Origin: Alphaproteobacteria bacterium
GTDB lineage: Bacteria; Pseudomonadota; Alphaproteobacteria; Reyranellales; Reyranellaceae
Length of the DNA: 64,000 nucleotides
Reading direction: 5' to 3'
Assembly: GCA_017307275.1 (NCBI GenBank)
Contig: JAFKFK010000010.1
Location: 62,001-126,000, forward strand
The notes beneath the pieces are model-generated. The model saw only the letters and a list, made by a program, of their open reading frames with translations, ran no database searches and was not told the DNA's origin. This document shows, piece by piece, positions 16,740 through 25,023 of the stretch. Both the position numbers and the translations under genes were made by a program. The stretch's first letter is position 1. Each line of letters starts with the position of its first letter.

Positions 16740-17981
16740 ATGAGCGCAGCAGGCGCAGTGCGCGAAGACCGTCTGTGGCAACGGCACGTCGATATGGCGA
16801 AGTTGGGCGGCACACCCAGGGGCGGCGTGAATCGACAGGCCCTGTCGCCCGAAGACGCGGCGGCCCGCAACCTGCTCATGTCCTGGGCAAAGGCGCGCGG
16901 CTTTTCGATCTCGACCGACGCCATCGGCAATCTCTTCGTGCGCCGTGAGGGCAGCGACCCCAAGGCCCTCCCCGTGATGAGCGGCTCGCACATGGACAGC
17001 CAGCCAACCGGTGGACGCTTCGACGGCATGTACGGCGTGCTGGCGGCGTTCGAAGCCCTGGAAGCCCTGGAAGATGCCGGCGTGAAGACCAAGCGGCCGG
17101 TGCTGGCCGTGGCCTGGACCAACGAGGAAGGCTCTCGCTTCCAGCCCGGCGCGATGGGCTCAGCCGTCTTCGCCGGACACAACAAGCTCGACGAGATGCT
17201 TGCGGTGAAGGACTGGAAGGGCGTCGTGCTGAAGGACGCGCTGGCCGAGACCCTGAAGACCGCGCCGGCACCGATGCGCGACGGCAAGCCGGGCTTCGCG
17301 CTCGACGGCTATGTCGAAGCCCATATCGAGCAGGGCCCCCGGCTGGAGAACGAGAAGAAGACCATCGGCGTCGTCACCGCCATTCAGGGCAGCCGCCGCT
17401 ATATCGTCGAGACCGTGGGCGAAGAGGCGCATGCCGGCACGACGCCACGGGCTGCCCGTAAGGACGCCTTTGCCGCGGCTCTTCGCGTTGCCCAGGCGAT
17501 GTACGAGGCGACCACCGACAAAGACGACAGCCTGCGCTTCACCATCGGCAGGGTCGATGTCAGCCCCGGCTCGCCCAACACGGTGCCGGGCAAGACCAGC
17601 TTCACCATCGACATGCGCCATCCCTCCGATGCCGTGCTCGACGCCCACGAGAAGAAGCTCCACGAGATCGTAGAAACCAAGGCGGCGCCCTGCCCCGCCA
17701 CCATCGAGCGCGTGATGGTGGTACCGCCGACCGACTTCGCTCCCCTTGTGATCGACCTGGTGCGCACCAAGACCAATACGCTGGGCCTCTCGAACATGGA
17801 TATGCCGTCGGGGGCTGGCCACGACGCCATGCACATCGCCCAGCTCTGCCCAACCGGCATGATCTTCGTGCCCTGCGAGCGTGGCATCAGCCACAACGAA
17901 ATCGAGAATGCGAGCCCCTCCGACCTTGCCGCCGGCGCGCGCGTGCTGGTCGAGGTGCTGATCGAACTGGCCAACCGCTAA
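16740..17981 (+). CDS. M20-family hydantoinase/carbamoylase (allantoate amidohydrolase or N-carbamoyl amino acid hydrolase)
   Basis: A 413-residue two-domain metallohydrolase. Metal ligands are visible: SGSHMDSQ (His, Asp), GRFDGMYG (bridging Asp), TNEEGSRF (Glu-Glu), EAHIEQGP (His) and ISHNEIE (His). The dimerisation/lid domain lies at about 210-330. The family contains allantoate amidohydrolase, ureidoglycine aminohydrolase relatives, N-carbamoyl-L-amino acid hydrolase and beta-ureidopropionase. Standing back-to-back with puuE (79 bases), allantoate is the most economical substrate, but this is inference from context. GAGGCGAG precedes the ATG. Another M20 gene follows after 10 bases. Confidence 0.88.
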   Translation: MSAAGAVREDRLWQRHVDMAKLGGTPRGGVNRQALSPEDAAARNLLMSWAKARGFSISTDAIGNLFVRREGSDPKALPVMSGSHMDSQPTGGRFDGMYGVLAAFEALEALEDAGVKTKRPVLAVAWTNEEGSRFQPGAMGSAVFAGHNKLDEMLAVKDWKGVVLKDALAETLKTAPAPMRDGKPGFALDGYVEAHIEQGPRLENEKKTIGVVTAIQGSRRYIVETVGEEAHAGTTPRAARKDAFAAALRVAQAMYEATTDKDDSLRFTIGRVDVSPGSPNTVPGKTSFTIDMRHPSDAVLDAHEKKLHEIVETKAAPCPATIERVMVVPPTDFAPLVIDLVRTKTNTLGLSNMDMPSGAGHDAMHIAQLCPTGMIFVPCERGISHNEIENASPSDLAAGARVLVEVLIELANR

Positions 17982-17991
17982 GGAACATTCG

Positions 17992-19146
17992 ATGCCGAAG
18001 AAGATGCAATCCCAGCTCGTCGCGATCCTGTCCGATCTGATCGCGCTGCCGAGCCCCTACCCACCCGGCACCTCGGTCGAAATCTGCGCCTACACCGCCA
18101 AGCGCCTGAAGAAGGCGGGCTACAAGGTCGAAATCGCGACCAAGGCAAAGGGCGTCGACAATGTCGTGGCCCGAATGAAGGGCAAGGGCAAAGGACCGGT
18201 CATCGCCTTCAACGCCCATGTCGACACGGTGGGCGTGGGCGAGCGCGCCAACTGGAAGAGCGATCCCTACAAGGCGCTGGTCAAGGGCGGCCTCGTCTAC
18301 GGTCTGGGTGCCGGCAACTGCAAGGGCAGCATGGCGGTGCAGATCTGGCTGGCCGAGGAGATCGCGCGCCGTGGTGGCCCGGCCAAGGGCGAGCTGATCT
18401 TCACCTTCGTGGCCGACGAGGAGAATCTCGGCCCCAACGGCATGGAGCATCTGCGCAAGAGCGGCAAGGTGCGGCCCGATGCGCTGATCCTGGGCGCGCA
18501 GACCGAGAACAACCTGATCGTCGCCGAGCGCGGCGTGATGTGGGCCAAGATCACGACCAAGGGCCGCGCCGCCCATGCCGGCAATCCGGCGGCCGGCGAC
18601 AACGCCATCCTGCGCATGATGCGTCTCGTCGGGGCGCTGCAGTCCTACTACGACAAGGCCTTGGCGCGTCGCGTCTCGGACGCGATGAAGTCGACGGTGA
18701 ACATCGGCATGTTCCATGGCGGCCACAACACCAATGTCGTACCCTCGGCCTGCACGGTCGAGATCGACCGCCGCCTGCTGCCCGACGAGAAGGTGAAGGA
18801 CGCTTTCAAGGAATTGAAGCGCGTGGTCGACGGCGTCGGCGAGCCGAAGGCGATGTATCAGGTCGAGTTCCTGACCGGCACCAACGGCTTCTTCGCGCCG
18901 GAGAACGGCGCGGCCGTCGGCGCTTTCGAAGCAGCCGTGAAGGCCCACAGCCGCCGCAAGGTGAAGTTCCTCAATGCCACGGGCGTCAGCGACGGCCGCT
19001 ACTATGCCGACGACGGCATCGAGATCATCAACTTCGGCCCCGGCTCGGGCGTCCAGGGGCACGCCGCCAACGAGAGCGTGCCTATCGCCGAGATGGTCGA
19101 TGCGGCCGAGATCCAGATGGATGTCGTGCAACGCCTGCTGGGCTGA
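17992..19146 (+). CDS. M20 ArgE/DapE-family hydrolase with Asn at the bridging-Asp position
   Basis: A 384-residue M20 metallopeptidase-fold protein. Present are NAHVDTV (His76, Asp78), the catalytic pair in VADEENLG (Glu143/Glu144), RAAHAGNP (His) and the C-terminal GHAANESVPIAEM. In the segment YGLGAGNCKGSMA the family normally has Asp (as in GRGAxDMKG) bridging both metals; here it is Asn109, encoded AAC. The enzyme may bind one metal or have altered specificity. AAGGAAC lies ahead of ATG 17992. It forms an operon with the carbamoylase and probably acts on an N-acyl or N-carbamoyl compound of the same route. Confidence 0.87.
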   Translation: MPKKMQSQLVAILSDLIALPSPYPPGTSVEICAYTAKRLKKAGYKVEIATKAKGVDNVVARMKGKGKGPVIAFNAHVDTVGVGERANWKSDPYKALVKGGLVYGLGAGNCKGSMAVQIWLAEEIARRGGPAKGELIFTFVADEENLGPNGMEHLRKSGKVRPDALILGAQTENNLIVAERGVMWAKITTKGRAAHAGNPAAGDNAILRMMRLVGALQSYYDKALARRVSDAMKSTVNIGMFHGGHNTNVVPSACTVEIDRRLLPDEKVKDAFKELKRVVDGVGEPKAMYQVEFLTGTNGFFAPENGAAVGAFEAAVKAHSRRKVKFLNATGVSDGRYYADDGIEIINFGPGSGVQGHAANESVPIAEMVDAAEIQMDVVQRLLG

Positions 19147-19167
19147 CCTCCCCAGTAACGGAGTTTG

Positions 19168-19470
19168 CTAACGGGCTGGCGTCTCGACGACCAGCCCGAC
19201 CAGGCGCCGCACCAGCGGCATCACCACGAGAAGGGTCGGAAAGGCAACGACCCAGGACAAGCCCCAGGCGCTCATCCACGTACTGACGAAGGTCGGAGCG
19301 AGCCCGATGCCGCGCGCCGTTGCGATGCCCGACACGACAAACGTCATGACGACCGACAACAGGAGCGGCAGGACGATACCGGCGTAGCGCAGCGGCAGGC
19401 GCCGGTAAGGATACGAAGCGCGATTGTTCACGGATAAACGTCTCACATTTCGTCTTCGGCCGAAGTGCAT
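19168..19470 (-). CDS. DUF2798-type small membrane protein
   Basis: A 100-residue protein with two predicted transmembrane helices: 'YAGIVLPLLLSVVMTFVVSG' and 'WMSAWGLSWVVAFPTLLVVM'. The pattern of a basic 'LPLRYAG' entry, the Ser-rich first helix, 'IATARGIGLAPTFVSTWMSAW', and a final 'PLVRRLVG' matches DUF2798, an inner-membrane family without known function. The true start may be later than 19470, since the first 25 residues are basic and poorly hydrophobic. It converges on the M20 gene 21 bases away. Confidence 0.7.
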   Translation of the reverse strand: MHFGRRRNVRRLSVNNRASYPYRRLPLRYAGIVLPLLLSVVMTFVVSGIATARGIGLAPTFVSTWMSAWGLSWVVAFPTLLVVMPLVRRLVGLVVETPAR

Positions 19471-19602
19471 CCGCCGGAGAAGCCGGCTGCCCGGCCGAGG
19501 ACCGGGTGGGATGCGTTGCCTGACGTGAGACGCTTACGATCTTCGCAATGAAGACAGGCGTCATCTACGCCAATTGCGAATGAGTCGCAACCGGGGAATT
19601 CC

Positions 19603-20520
19603 TCAACGCCCCAGAGATTGCAGCCAGCGCTCGAAATCCTGAGCTGCCGTACGCAAAGGCTCGAAGGGATCCGACGACCGGGATGCGTTCGACGCGCGCG
19701 CAACCCGCACCGGGCGTTGGGCAACCTGCGGTGCGACAACCTGGGGCGCGGGATCCTGGCGAAGTTGCTCAAGCAACTCGCGGTCGATCGTACCGGTTTG
19801 CGGCAACTCCCTGTTCTGTTGGTAATGCATGATGGCAGCGTGAGTCGCAGGGCCCGCGACGCCATCGAGGGGCCCCGGGTTGAAGCCGAAGGCGCGCAGT
19901 CTCACCTGGATGTCCCTGACTTCGTCTCGCCGCAGCGGCGGCCTTTCCAGGCCGCTCGGCTCGGGTACAGCCTTTTCGATTTCCGGGCCTGGGACCTGGG
20001 TTGGCACTGAGCTGAGACTGGCCTGGGTAGCCACGGGCACGATCGCCGGGGATACGATCACAGGAGATGCGGTCGCGGCGGGCACATCCTTTGCCGGTTC
20101 CGGTATCGGCGCCACGGCTGCCACCTCGACAGGCTTCGCAGGCGCTATCGTCGCGCGCGGCGGCGGCGGCCGATCAAACGGCGACGCAATGAGAACGACC
20201 AACCCGGTGATGCCTACCGTGAGAGCAGCGCCGCCAGCGACCTTCAGAATCGCGTTCAGCTTGTTGGCGCGTTCGAGATCGTACGCATGTAGCGCAGCCT
20301 TGCGGGCTTCCGCGGTGGTGCGCGGATCGCTCGCCGATTGTCCGGCCACCCGCTCGCCCAGCTTCCGCGACAGGCCTGCCAGGGACTGCTTGAAGTCTTC
20401 GTCGACCGGGCCGTCCAGCTCCTTGAGCAGCTTGCGGGCTGACCGCCGTGCCTGCTCCGGGTCCGACCCTGTCTTTCCTGCTTCTTCGGGCTTGCCGTTC
20501 GGCTTCTGATCACCCGCCAT
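19603..20520 (-). CDS. Membrane-anchored peptidoglycan-binding-domain protein
   Basis: A 305-residue protein. Residues 1-90 are hydrophilic and helical. One transmembrane helix lies near 95-112 ('AGGAALTVGITGLVVLIA'), followed by a Pro/Ala/Val-rich linker (about 115-195). A PG_binding_1 domain (about 197-260) is recognised by 'VRDIQVRLRAFGFNPGPLDGVAGPATHAAIMHYQQNR' and 'GTIDRELLEQL'. The N-terminus would be cytoplasmic and the binding domain periplasmic. ATG 20518-20520 with GGGGTGGCGAG upstream is preferred over a TTG five codons earlier. It probably links the inner membrane to murein; no enzyme domain is seen. Confidence 0.82.
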   Translation of the reverse strand: MAGDQKPNGKPEEAGKTGSDPEQARRSARKLLKELDGPVDEDFKQSLAGLSRKLGERVAGQSASDPRTTAEARKAALHAYDLERANKLNAILKVAGGAALTVGITGLVVLIASPFDRPPPPRATIAPAKPVEVAAVAPIPEPAKDVPAATASPVIVSPAIVPVATQASLSSVPTQVPGPEIEKAVPEPSGLERPPLRRDEVRDIQVRLRAFGFNPGPLDGVAGPATHAAIMHYQQNRELPQTGTIDRELLEQLRQDPAPQVVAPQVAQRPVRVARASNASRSSDPFEPLRTAAQDFERWLQSLGR

Positions 20521-20716
20521 CTCGCCACCCCGCAACGCTACCCTTTTCGAGAGCGCGACTGTTCCCGATCAACGGTGCAACAGTGCGAACGGTGCCGTGA
20601 CCAATCAGAGACTTCTTGCGGGAAACTGCGGTCGCTCGCCGCACCAGCCGCGCTCTTTGTCCCCGAGTTGAGACGCAGGCGTCTGCATGGCACCGTACCG
20701 ATAGGGGGAGAATTGC

Positions 20717-21469
20717 ATGCCGTTCTATGAAAAAGGTGACGTCCGCATTCATTATCAGGAGGCGGGTACAGGCTTTCCCTTGCTGATCATTCCCGGTGGC
20801 GGCCTGAATTCGACAATCGCGGGCCTTGCCGCGACGCATCCCTTCAACGCCCTGGAAGAATTCAAGAACGAGTACCGCTGCATCGCGGCCGATCTGCGCA
20901 ATGCTGCCGGCGGCCAGTCCTCGGGGCCATTGGAGATCGATCGGCCGTGGGATTCCTACACCGACGATCATCTCGGCCTGATGGATCATCTCGGCATCGA
21001 TAAGTTCATGGTGTTGGGCTACTGCATCGGCGGTCCGTTCATCTGGAACCTGCTGAAGCGCGCGCCCGATCGCGTCGTGGCAGGCGTGTTGACCCAACCC
21101 TCAGGTCATCGGCCAGAGCTGCCCGACCAGTTCTACACCAACAACATGAACGCCTGGGGCCCGGCGCTCGTTGCCCGCCGGCCCGATATCACGATGGCGA
21201 TGATCGAGCCGTTTCTCGCGAAGATGTACCGCGCCAACCCCGATTTCGTGTTCACGGTGACCCGAGACTTTGCGCGCGCCTGTCAGACACCGCTGTTGAT
21301 CCTGCCGGACGACATCCCGCCGCATCCCTACGCTGTCGCAATGGAAGCGGCGATGCTCGCCCCCAATGCCCAGGTCAGCCTCTATCCGTGGAAGGATACG
21401 AAGGAGAAGATCCCGCTGGCGGTGCGGCACATCAGGACATTCCTGAAGGCACACCAACCGCAGGTATAG
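20717..21469 (+). CDS. Alpha/beta hydrolase with Cys at the nucleophile position
   Basis: A 250-residue alpha/beta-hydrolase-fold protein with a strong ribosome site (AGGGGGAGA) before ATG 20717. The oxyanion region is IIPGGGLNST. The nucleophile elbow reads VLGYCIGGPF, so Cys103 replaces the usual Ser, as in dienelactone hydrolases (GYCxGG). The acid is probably in LILPDDIPPHP, but I cannot find an unambiguous C-terminal catalytic His of the G-H type. It may be a thiol hydrolase, a lyase, or catalytically altered. The neighbours are an acyl-CoA ligase (converging) and a divergent membrane protein, so they give no strong hint. Confidence 0.8.
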   Translation: MPFYEKGDVRIHYQEAGTGFPLLIIPGGGLNSTIAGLAATHPFNALEEFKNEYRCIAADLRNAAGGQSSGPLEIDRPWDSYTDDHLGLMDHLGIDKFMVLGYCIGGPFIWNLLKRAPDRVVAGVLTQPSGHRPELPDQFYTNNMNAWGPALVARRPDITMAMIEPFLAKMYRANPDFVFTVTRDFARACQTPLLILPDDIPPHPYAVAMEAAMLAPNAQVSLYPWKDTKEKIPLAVRHIRTFLKAHQPQV

Positions 21470-21470
21470 A

Positions 21471-23144
21471 CTAGGCCGTCTTCTGCGCCGTCAGTCCGAG
21501 CTTGCTGATGGTCTGTTCGCGCATCACGAATTTCTGGATCTTGCCCGTGATGGTCATCGGAAACTCGGGCACGAACTCGATGTAGCGCGGGATCTTGTAG
21601 TGGGCGATCTGGCCCTTGCAGAACTCGCGGATCTCCTCGGCCGTCGCCGTCTCGCCATCGCGCAACTTGATCCAGGCGCAGACTTCCTCGCCGTATCTCT
21701 GGTCGGGCACGCCGATCACCTGCACGTCCTGTACCTTGGGATGGCGATACAGGAACTCCTCGATCTCGCGCGGATAGACGTTTTCGCCACCGCGGATCAC
21801 CATGTCCTTGAGGCGGCCGACGATATTGACGTAGCCCTGCTCGTCCATGATCGCGAGATCGCCGGTGTGCATCCAACCCGCATCGTCGACGGCTTCCTTC
21901 GTTTTGGCCTCGTCGTTCCAGTAGCCCTTCATCACCGAGTAGCCGCGGGTGCAGAACTCGCCGGTCGTGCCGCGCGGTACCGCCTGGCCTTCGCCATCGA
22001 CGATCTTGATCTCGATATGGGGCAGTACCTGGCCGACGGTCGAGACGCGCCGCTCGACGGGATCGTCGGTGGCGCATTGCGTCGAGACCGGCGACGTTTC
22101 GGTCATGCCATAGGCGATCGTGACCTCGCCCATGTTCATCTGGCTCTGCACCCGCTTCATCACTTCGATGGGGCACGGCGAGCCCGCCATGATGCCGGTG
22201 CGCAGGCTCTTCAGATCGAACTTGGCGAACTCCGGGTGGTCGAGCTGGGCGATGAACATCGTGGGCACGCCGTAGAGCGCAGTGCAGCGCTCCTCGGAAA
22301 CCGCCTGCAATGTCGCCAACGGATCGAAGGCTTCCGCGGGATAGATCATCGTCGAGCCGTGCGTCAGGCAGCCGAGGTTGCCCATCACCATGCCGAAGCA
22401 GTGATAGAGCGGCACCGGGATACAAAGCCGATCCTCGGGCGTGAGCTTCAGTCCCTCGCCCACGAAGTAGCCGTTGTTCAGGATATTGTGGTGGCTGAGC
22501 GTGGCACCCTTGGGATAACCGGTGGTGCCCGACGTGAACTGGATGTTGATCGCATCGTCGAACTGCAGTTTGGGGGCGAGATCGGCGATCTTCGCTTTCT
22601 CGGCATTGCCGCCGGCCTTCGCAACATCGTCGAAGTTCAGCATGCCCGGTGTCTTCTCCGTGCCGAGCCGCACGATGTGCTTGAGGTGCGGAAGCTTCTT
22701 GTCCTTCACGAGATCCTGGACGATCTCGAGGTAGTTCGAGGTCTTGAGTGCCGGCGCCAGAATCAGCGCTTTGCACTCGACCTTGTTCATCGCGTATTCG
22801 AGTTCGGCACGCCGGTAGGCCGGGTTGACGTTGACCAGCACCAACCCCGCCTTGGCCGTGGCGAACTGCGCCAAGGTCCACTCCGACGTGTTGGGCGACC
22901 AGATGCCGACCCGGTCGCCGCGCTCCAGGCCGAGCGTCAGCAGGCCGGCGGCGAGATCGTCGACCCGCCGCCCCAGTTCTCCCCAGCTCCAGCGCACGTT
23001 CTGATGGCGAACCACCAGCGCTTCCCGGTCGCGATAGGTCTCGACGGTGCGATCGAAATAGCTGCCGATCGTCTCGCCGATCAGCTTCTTGTCGGAAACG
23101 CCGTGGTCGTAGGAAATCGGGGTGGAGATCTGGGTCATGCTCAT
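21471..23144 (-). CDS. AMP-binding fatty-acyl/short-chain acyl-CoA synthetase
   Basis: A 557-residue adenylate-forming ligase of the FadD/AcsF-like kind. Motifs are [11 protein letters not shown] (203-213), [66 protein letters not shown], and the C-terminal [10 protein letters not shown] with the catalytic Lys. ATG 23142-23144 is preferred (AAGG upstream); an ATG six bases later is also possible. It lies 45 bases downstream of a variant crotonase on the same strand, suggesting one transcript. It probably activates a medium-chain or branched acid. It belongs to a different subfamily from the ligase at 9961-11526. Confidence 0.9.
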   Translation of the reverse strand: MSMTQISTPISYDHGVSDKKLIGETIGSYFDRTVETYRDREALVVRHQNVRWSWGELGRRVDDLAAGLLTLGLERGDRVGIWSPNTSEWTLAQFATAKAGLVLVNVNPAYRRAELEYAMNKVECKALILAPALKTSNYLEIVQDLVKDKKLPHLKHIVRLGTEKTPGMLNFDDVAKAGGNAEKAKIADLAPKLQFDDAINIQFTSGTTGYPKGATLSHHNILNNGYFVGEGLKLTPEDRLCIPVPLYHCFGMVMGNLGCLTHGSTMIYPAEAFDPLATLQAVSEERCTALYGVPTMFIAQLDHPEFAKFDLKSLRTGIMAGSPCPIEVMKRVQSQMNMGEVTIAYGMTETSPVSTQCATDDPVERRVSTVGQVLPHIEIKIVDGEGQAVPRGTTGEFCTRGYSVMKGYWNDEAKTKEAVDDAGWMHTGDLAIMDEQGYVNIVGRLKDMVIRGGENVYPREIEEFLYRHPKVQDVQVIGVPDQRYGEEVCAWIKLRDGETATAEEIREFCKGQIAHYKIPRYIEFVPEFPMTITGKIQKFVMREQTISKLGLTAQKTA

Positions 23145-23189
23145 GATGCGAACCTTAAACAGGCTCGGCTCCAGCCTCAATTGCGGCCG

Positions 23190-24047
23190 TCAATTGTTTC
23201 GCGGCGGCTTGCTGCCGGGAATCGGATCGCCGCTGTCGCGTTCCTGCACCGCCTGATGGAAACCCTTCTCTTCGGCGCGCTGCTTGAACCAGATTCCCTC
23301 CGGCGAGTGACGCGTCATGCCATCGAACAGCGTCGCCAGAGTCTGGGTCGTGCGCATGCCCATGTTCTCGTAGGCGCTGTTGATGGCCATTTTCTGCATC
23401 CAGAGCTGGTTCTTCGGTACGCCTTTCATACGGTCCGCGAGCTTTTGCACCGCAGCATCGAGCCCGACGGCCGGCACGGCCTGGGTGATGAGGCCGATCC
23501 GCTCTGCCTCGCGGCCGTCGATCAAGTCGCCCGTGAAGAGCAGGCGCTTGGCCCGCTCCGCCCCGACCCGATAGACCCACATCATCGTCGTCGGACAGCC
23601 CCAGACGCGAGCGGGCGGATAGCCGATCTTCGCGTCTTCGGCCATCACCACCAGATCGCAGGACAGCGCGATATCGCTGCCGCCGGCGACGGCATAGCCG
23701 TGGATCTTGCAGATCGTGGGCTTGTAGCTGCGCCACAATGACTGAAAGCACTGCGTATTGTGGTCCATGAGTTGGAAGTCGATGAACGGATCCCAGGGCA
23801 TCTCCTGGCTGCCACCCGTGCCGCGCGGACGCTCTGCAGCATTCTTCAGATCGTAGCCGGCACAGAAGGCCCGACCCGCGCCCTGCAGTACGATGACATG
23901 GACGAGATCGTCGCGATTGGCTTCCTCGACCGCGGCCCGAATCTCGTCGGGCATCTCCCGGGTGATGGCATTCAGCCGATCCGGCCGATTGAGAGTGATG
24001 GTGGCGACACGATCATCGCGGCTGTAGCTGAGCGTTTGATAGGCCAA
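23190..24047 (-). CDS. Crotonase-family protein lacking both hydratase glutamates
   Basis: A 285-residue crotonase. The fold motifs are clear (AFCAGYDLKNAA; KIHGYAVAGGSDIALSCDL), and the segment 'HNTQCFQSLWRSYKPTICK' marks a specific subfamily. Where hydratases have the first catalytic Glu this protein has Asp125 (GGSDIA). Where they have the second, the text reads GYPPARVWG, with Pro145. Ordinary enoyl-CoA hydration is therefore unlikely; isomerase, C-C hydrolase or other CoA-thioester chemistry is possible. It sits upstream of the acyl-CoA ligase on the same strand and diverges from a PhzF gene with 67 bases between. Confidence 0.88.
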   Translation of the reverse strand: MAYQTLSYSRDDRVATITLNRPDRLNAITREMPDEIRAAVEEANRDDLVHVIVLQGAGRAFCAGYDLKNAAERPRGTGGSQEMPWDPFIDFQLMDHNTQCFQSLWRSYKPTICKIHGYAVAGGSDIALSCDLVVMAEDAKIGYPPARVWGCPTTMMWVYRVGAERAKRLLFTGDLIDGREAERIGLITQAVPAVGLDAAVQKLADRMKGVPKNQLWMQKMAINSAYENMGMRTTQTLATLFDGMTRHSPEGIWFKQRAEEKGFHQAVQERDSGDPIPGSKPPRNN

Positions 24048-24114
24048 GGCTTTCTCCTTCTGCGCCCAATTAATCTCGCGCTAGCATCGCTCGGCAAGCC
24101 GCTAGGCTCGGTCC

Positions 24115-25023
24115 ATGAAACTCGAATTCACCACCGTCGACGTCTTCACTGACCGCCAGTTCGGCGGCAATCCGCTGGCCGTCGTCACCAATGCGCAGGG
24201 CCTGTCAACCGAACGCATGCAGGCCATCGCCGCCGAGTTCAATCTGGCGGAGACGACCTTCGTATTGCCGCCGAAAGATCCCCGGCATACGGCGGAGGTG
24301 CGCATCTTCACGCCCAAGGCCGAGATGCCGTTTGCCGGCCACCCCAATGTCGGCACGGCCTTCGTGCTGTCCCGCGCCGGCGTGAGCTACGGCAAGCCGG
24401 TCACCGGCGATCGCCTGGTGTTCGAGGAGAAGGCCGGCCTGGTGAACATGGATATCCGGCGCGACGGCGGCACCGTGGTGGCGACCCGGCTCGCCGCTCC
24501 CGTGCCATTGAGCTTCGGCGAGGAGATTGCGCCCGAGGTCGTCCAGCGCGCCTGCTCGCTCGACGCGGCGGCTCTGAAGCTCGATGTCCATCGTCCCATC
24601 GTCGCCTCATGCGGGGCGCCGCTGCTCTTCGTCGAACTTGCATCGCGTGAAGCGTTGCGCTCGGCTGCGCCGCGCCCCGAGGTTTTCGCCCGCGAGCTGC
24701 CGCGAGATCGCATCGTCGGCATTCATCTCTATGTGCAGGCACCGGAGGGAGAGATCGACGTGCAGACCCGCATGTTCGCGCCCGAGCACGGCATCCCGGA
24801 GGATCCTGCCACGGGTGCCGCCAATGTCGCGTTGATCGGCCTGCTCACCCATCATCGGCCGGAAGCCGATCTCACCTTCGCCCGAACGATCGGCCAAGGT
24901 TTCGACATGGGCCGTCCGAGCGTGCTCGAAGCTTCTGCCGAGAAGAAGGGCGGCAAGGTTGTCGCAACTTATATCGGTGGCCGCTGCGTGCCGATGATGA
25001 ACGGAACGATCGACCTCGCCTAG
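24115..25023 (+). CDS. PhzF-family isomerase/epimerase-like protein
   Basis: A 302-residue two-lobed protein of the diaminopimelate-epimerase fold. It has VDVFTDRQFGGNPLAVV at the start, the catalytic Glu46 (NLAETTF), MPFAGHPNVGTAFVL, and EDPATGAAN near the C-terminus. PhzF isomerises trans-2,3-dihydro-3-hydroxyanthranilate in phenazine synthesis, but most relatives have unknown substrates, and no phenazine genes are here. No Shine-Dalgarno sequence is visible; TAGGCT lies exactly six bases before the ATG, which would fit a leaderless transcript. A second, divergent PhzF paralogue is at 30911. The stop overlaps that of the converging membrane protein by 4 bases. Confidence 0.87.
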   Translation: MKLEFTTVDVFTDRQFGGNPLAVVTNAQGLSTERMQAIAAEFNLAETTFVLPPKDPRHTAEVRIFTPKAEMPFAGHPNVGTAFVLSRAGVSYGKPVTGDRLVFEEKAGLVNMDIRRDGGTVVATRLAAPVPLSFGEEIAPEVVQRACSLDAAALKLDVHRPIVASCGAPLLFVELASREALRSAAPRPEVFARELPRDRIVGIHLYVQAPEGEIDVQTRMFAPEHGIPEDPATGAANVALIGLLTHHRPEADLTFARTIGQGFDMGRPSVLEASAEKKGGKVVATYIGGRCVPMMNGTIDLA

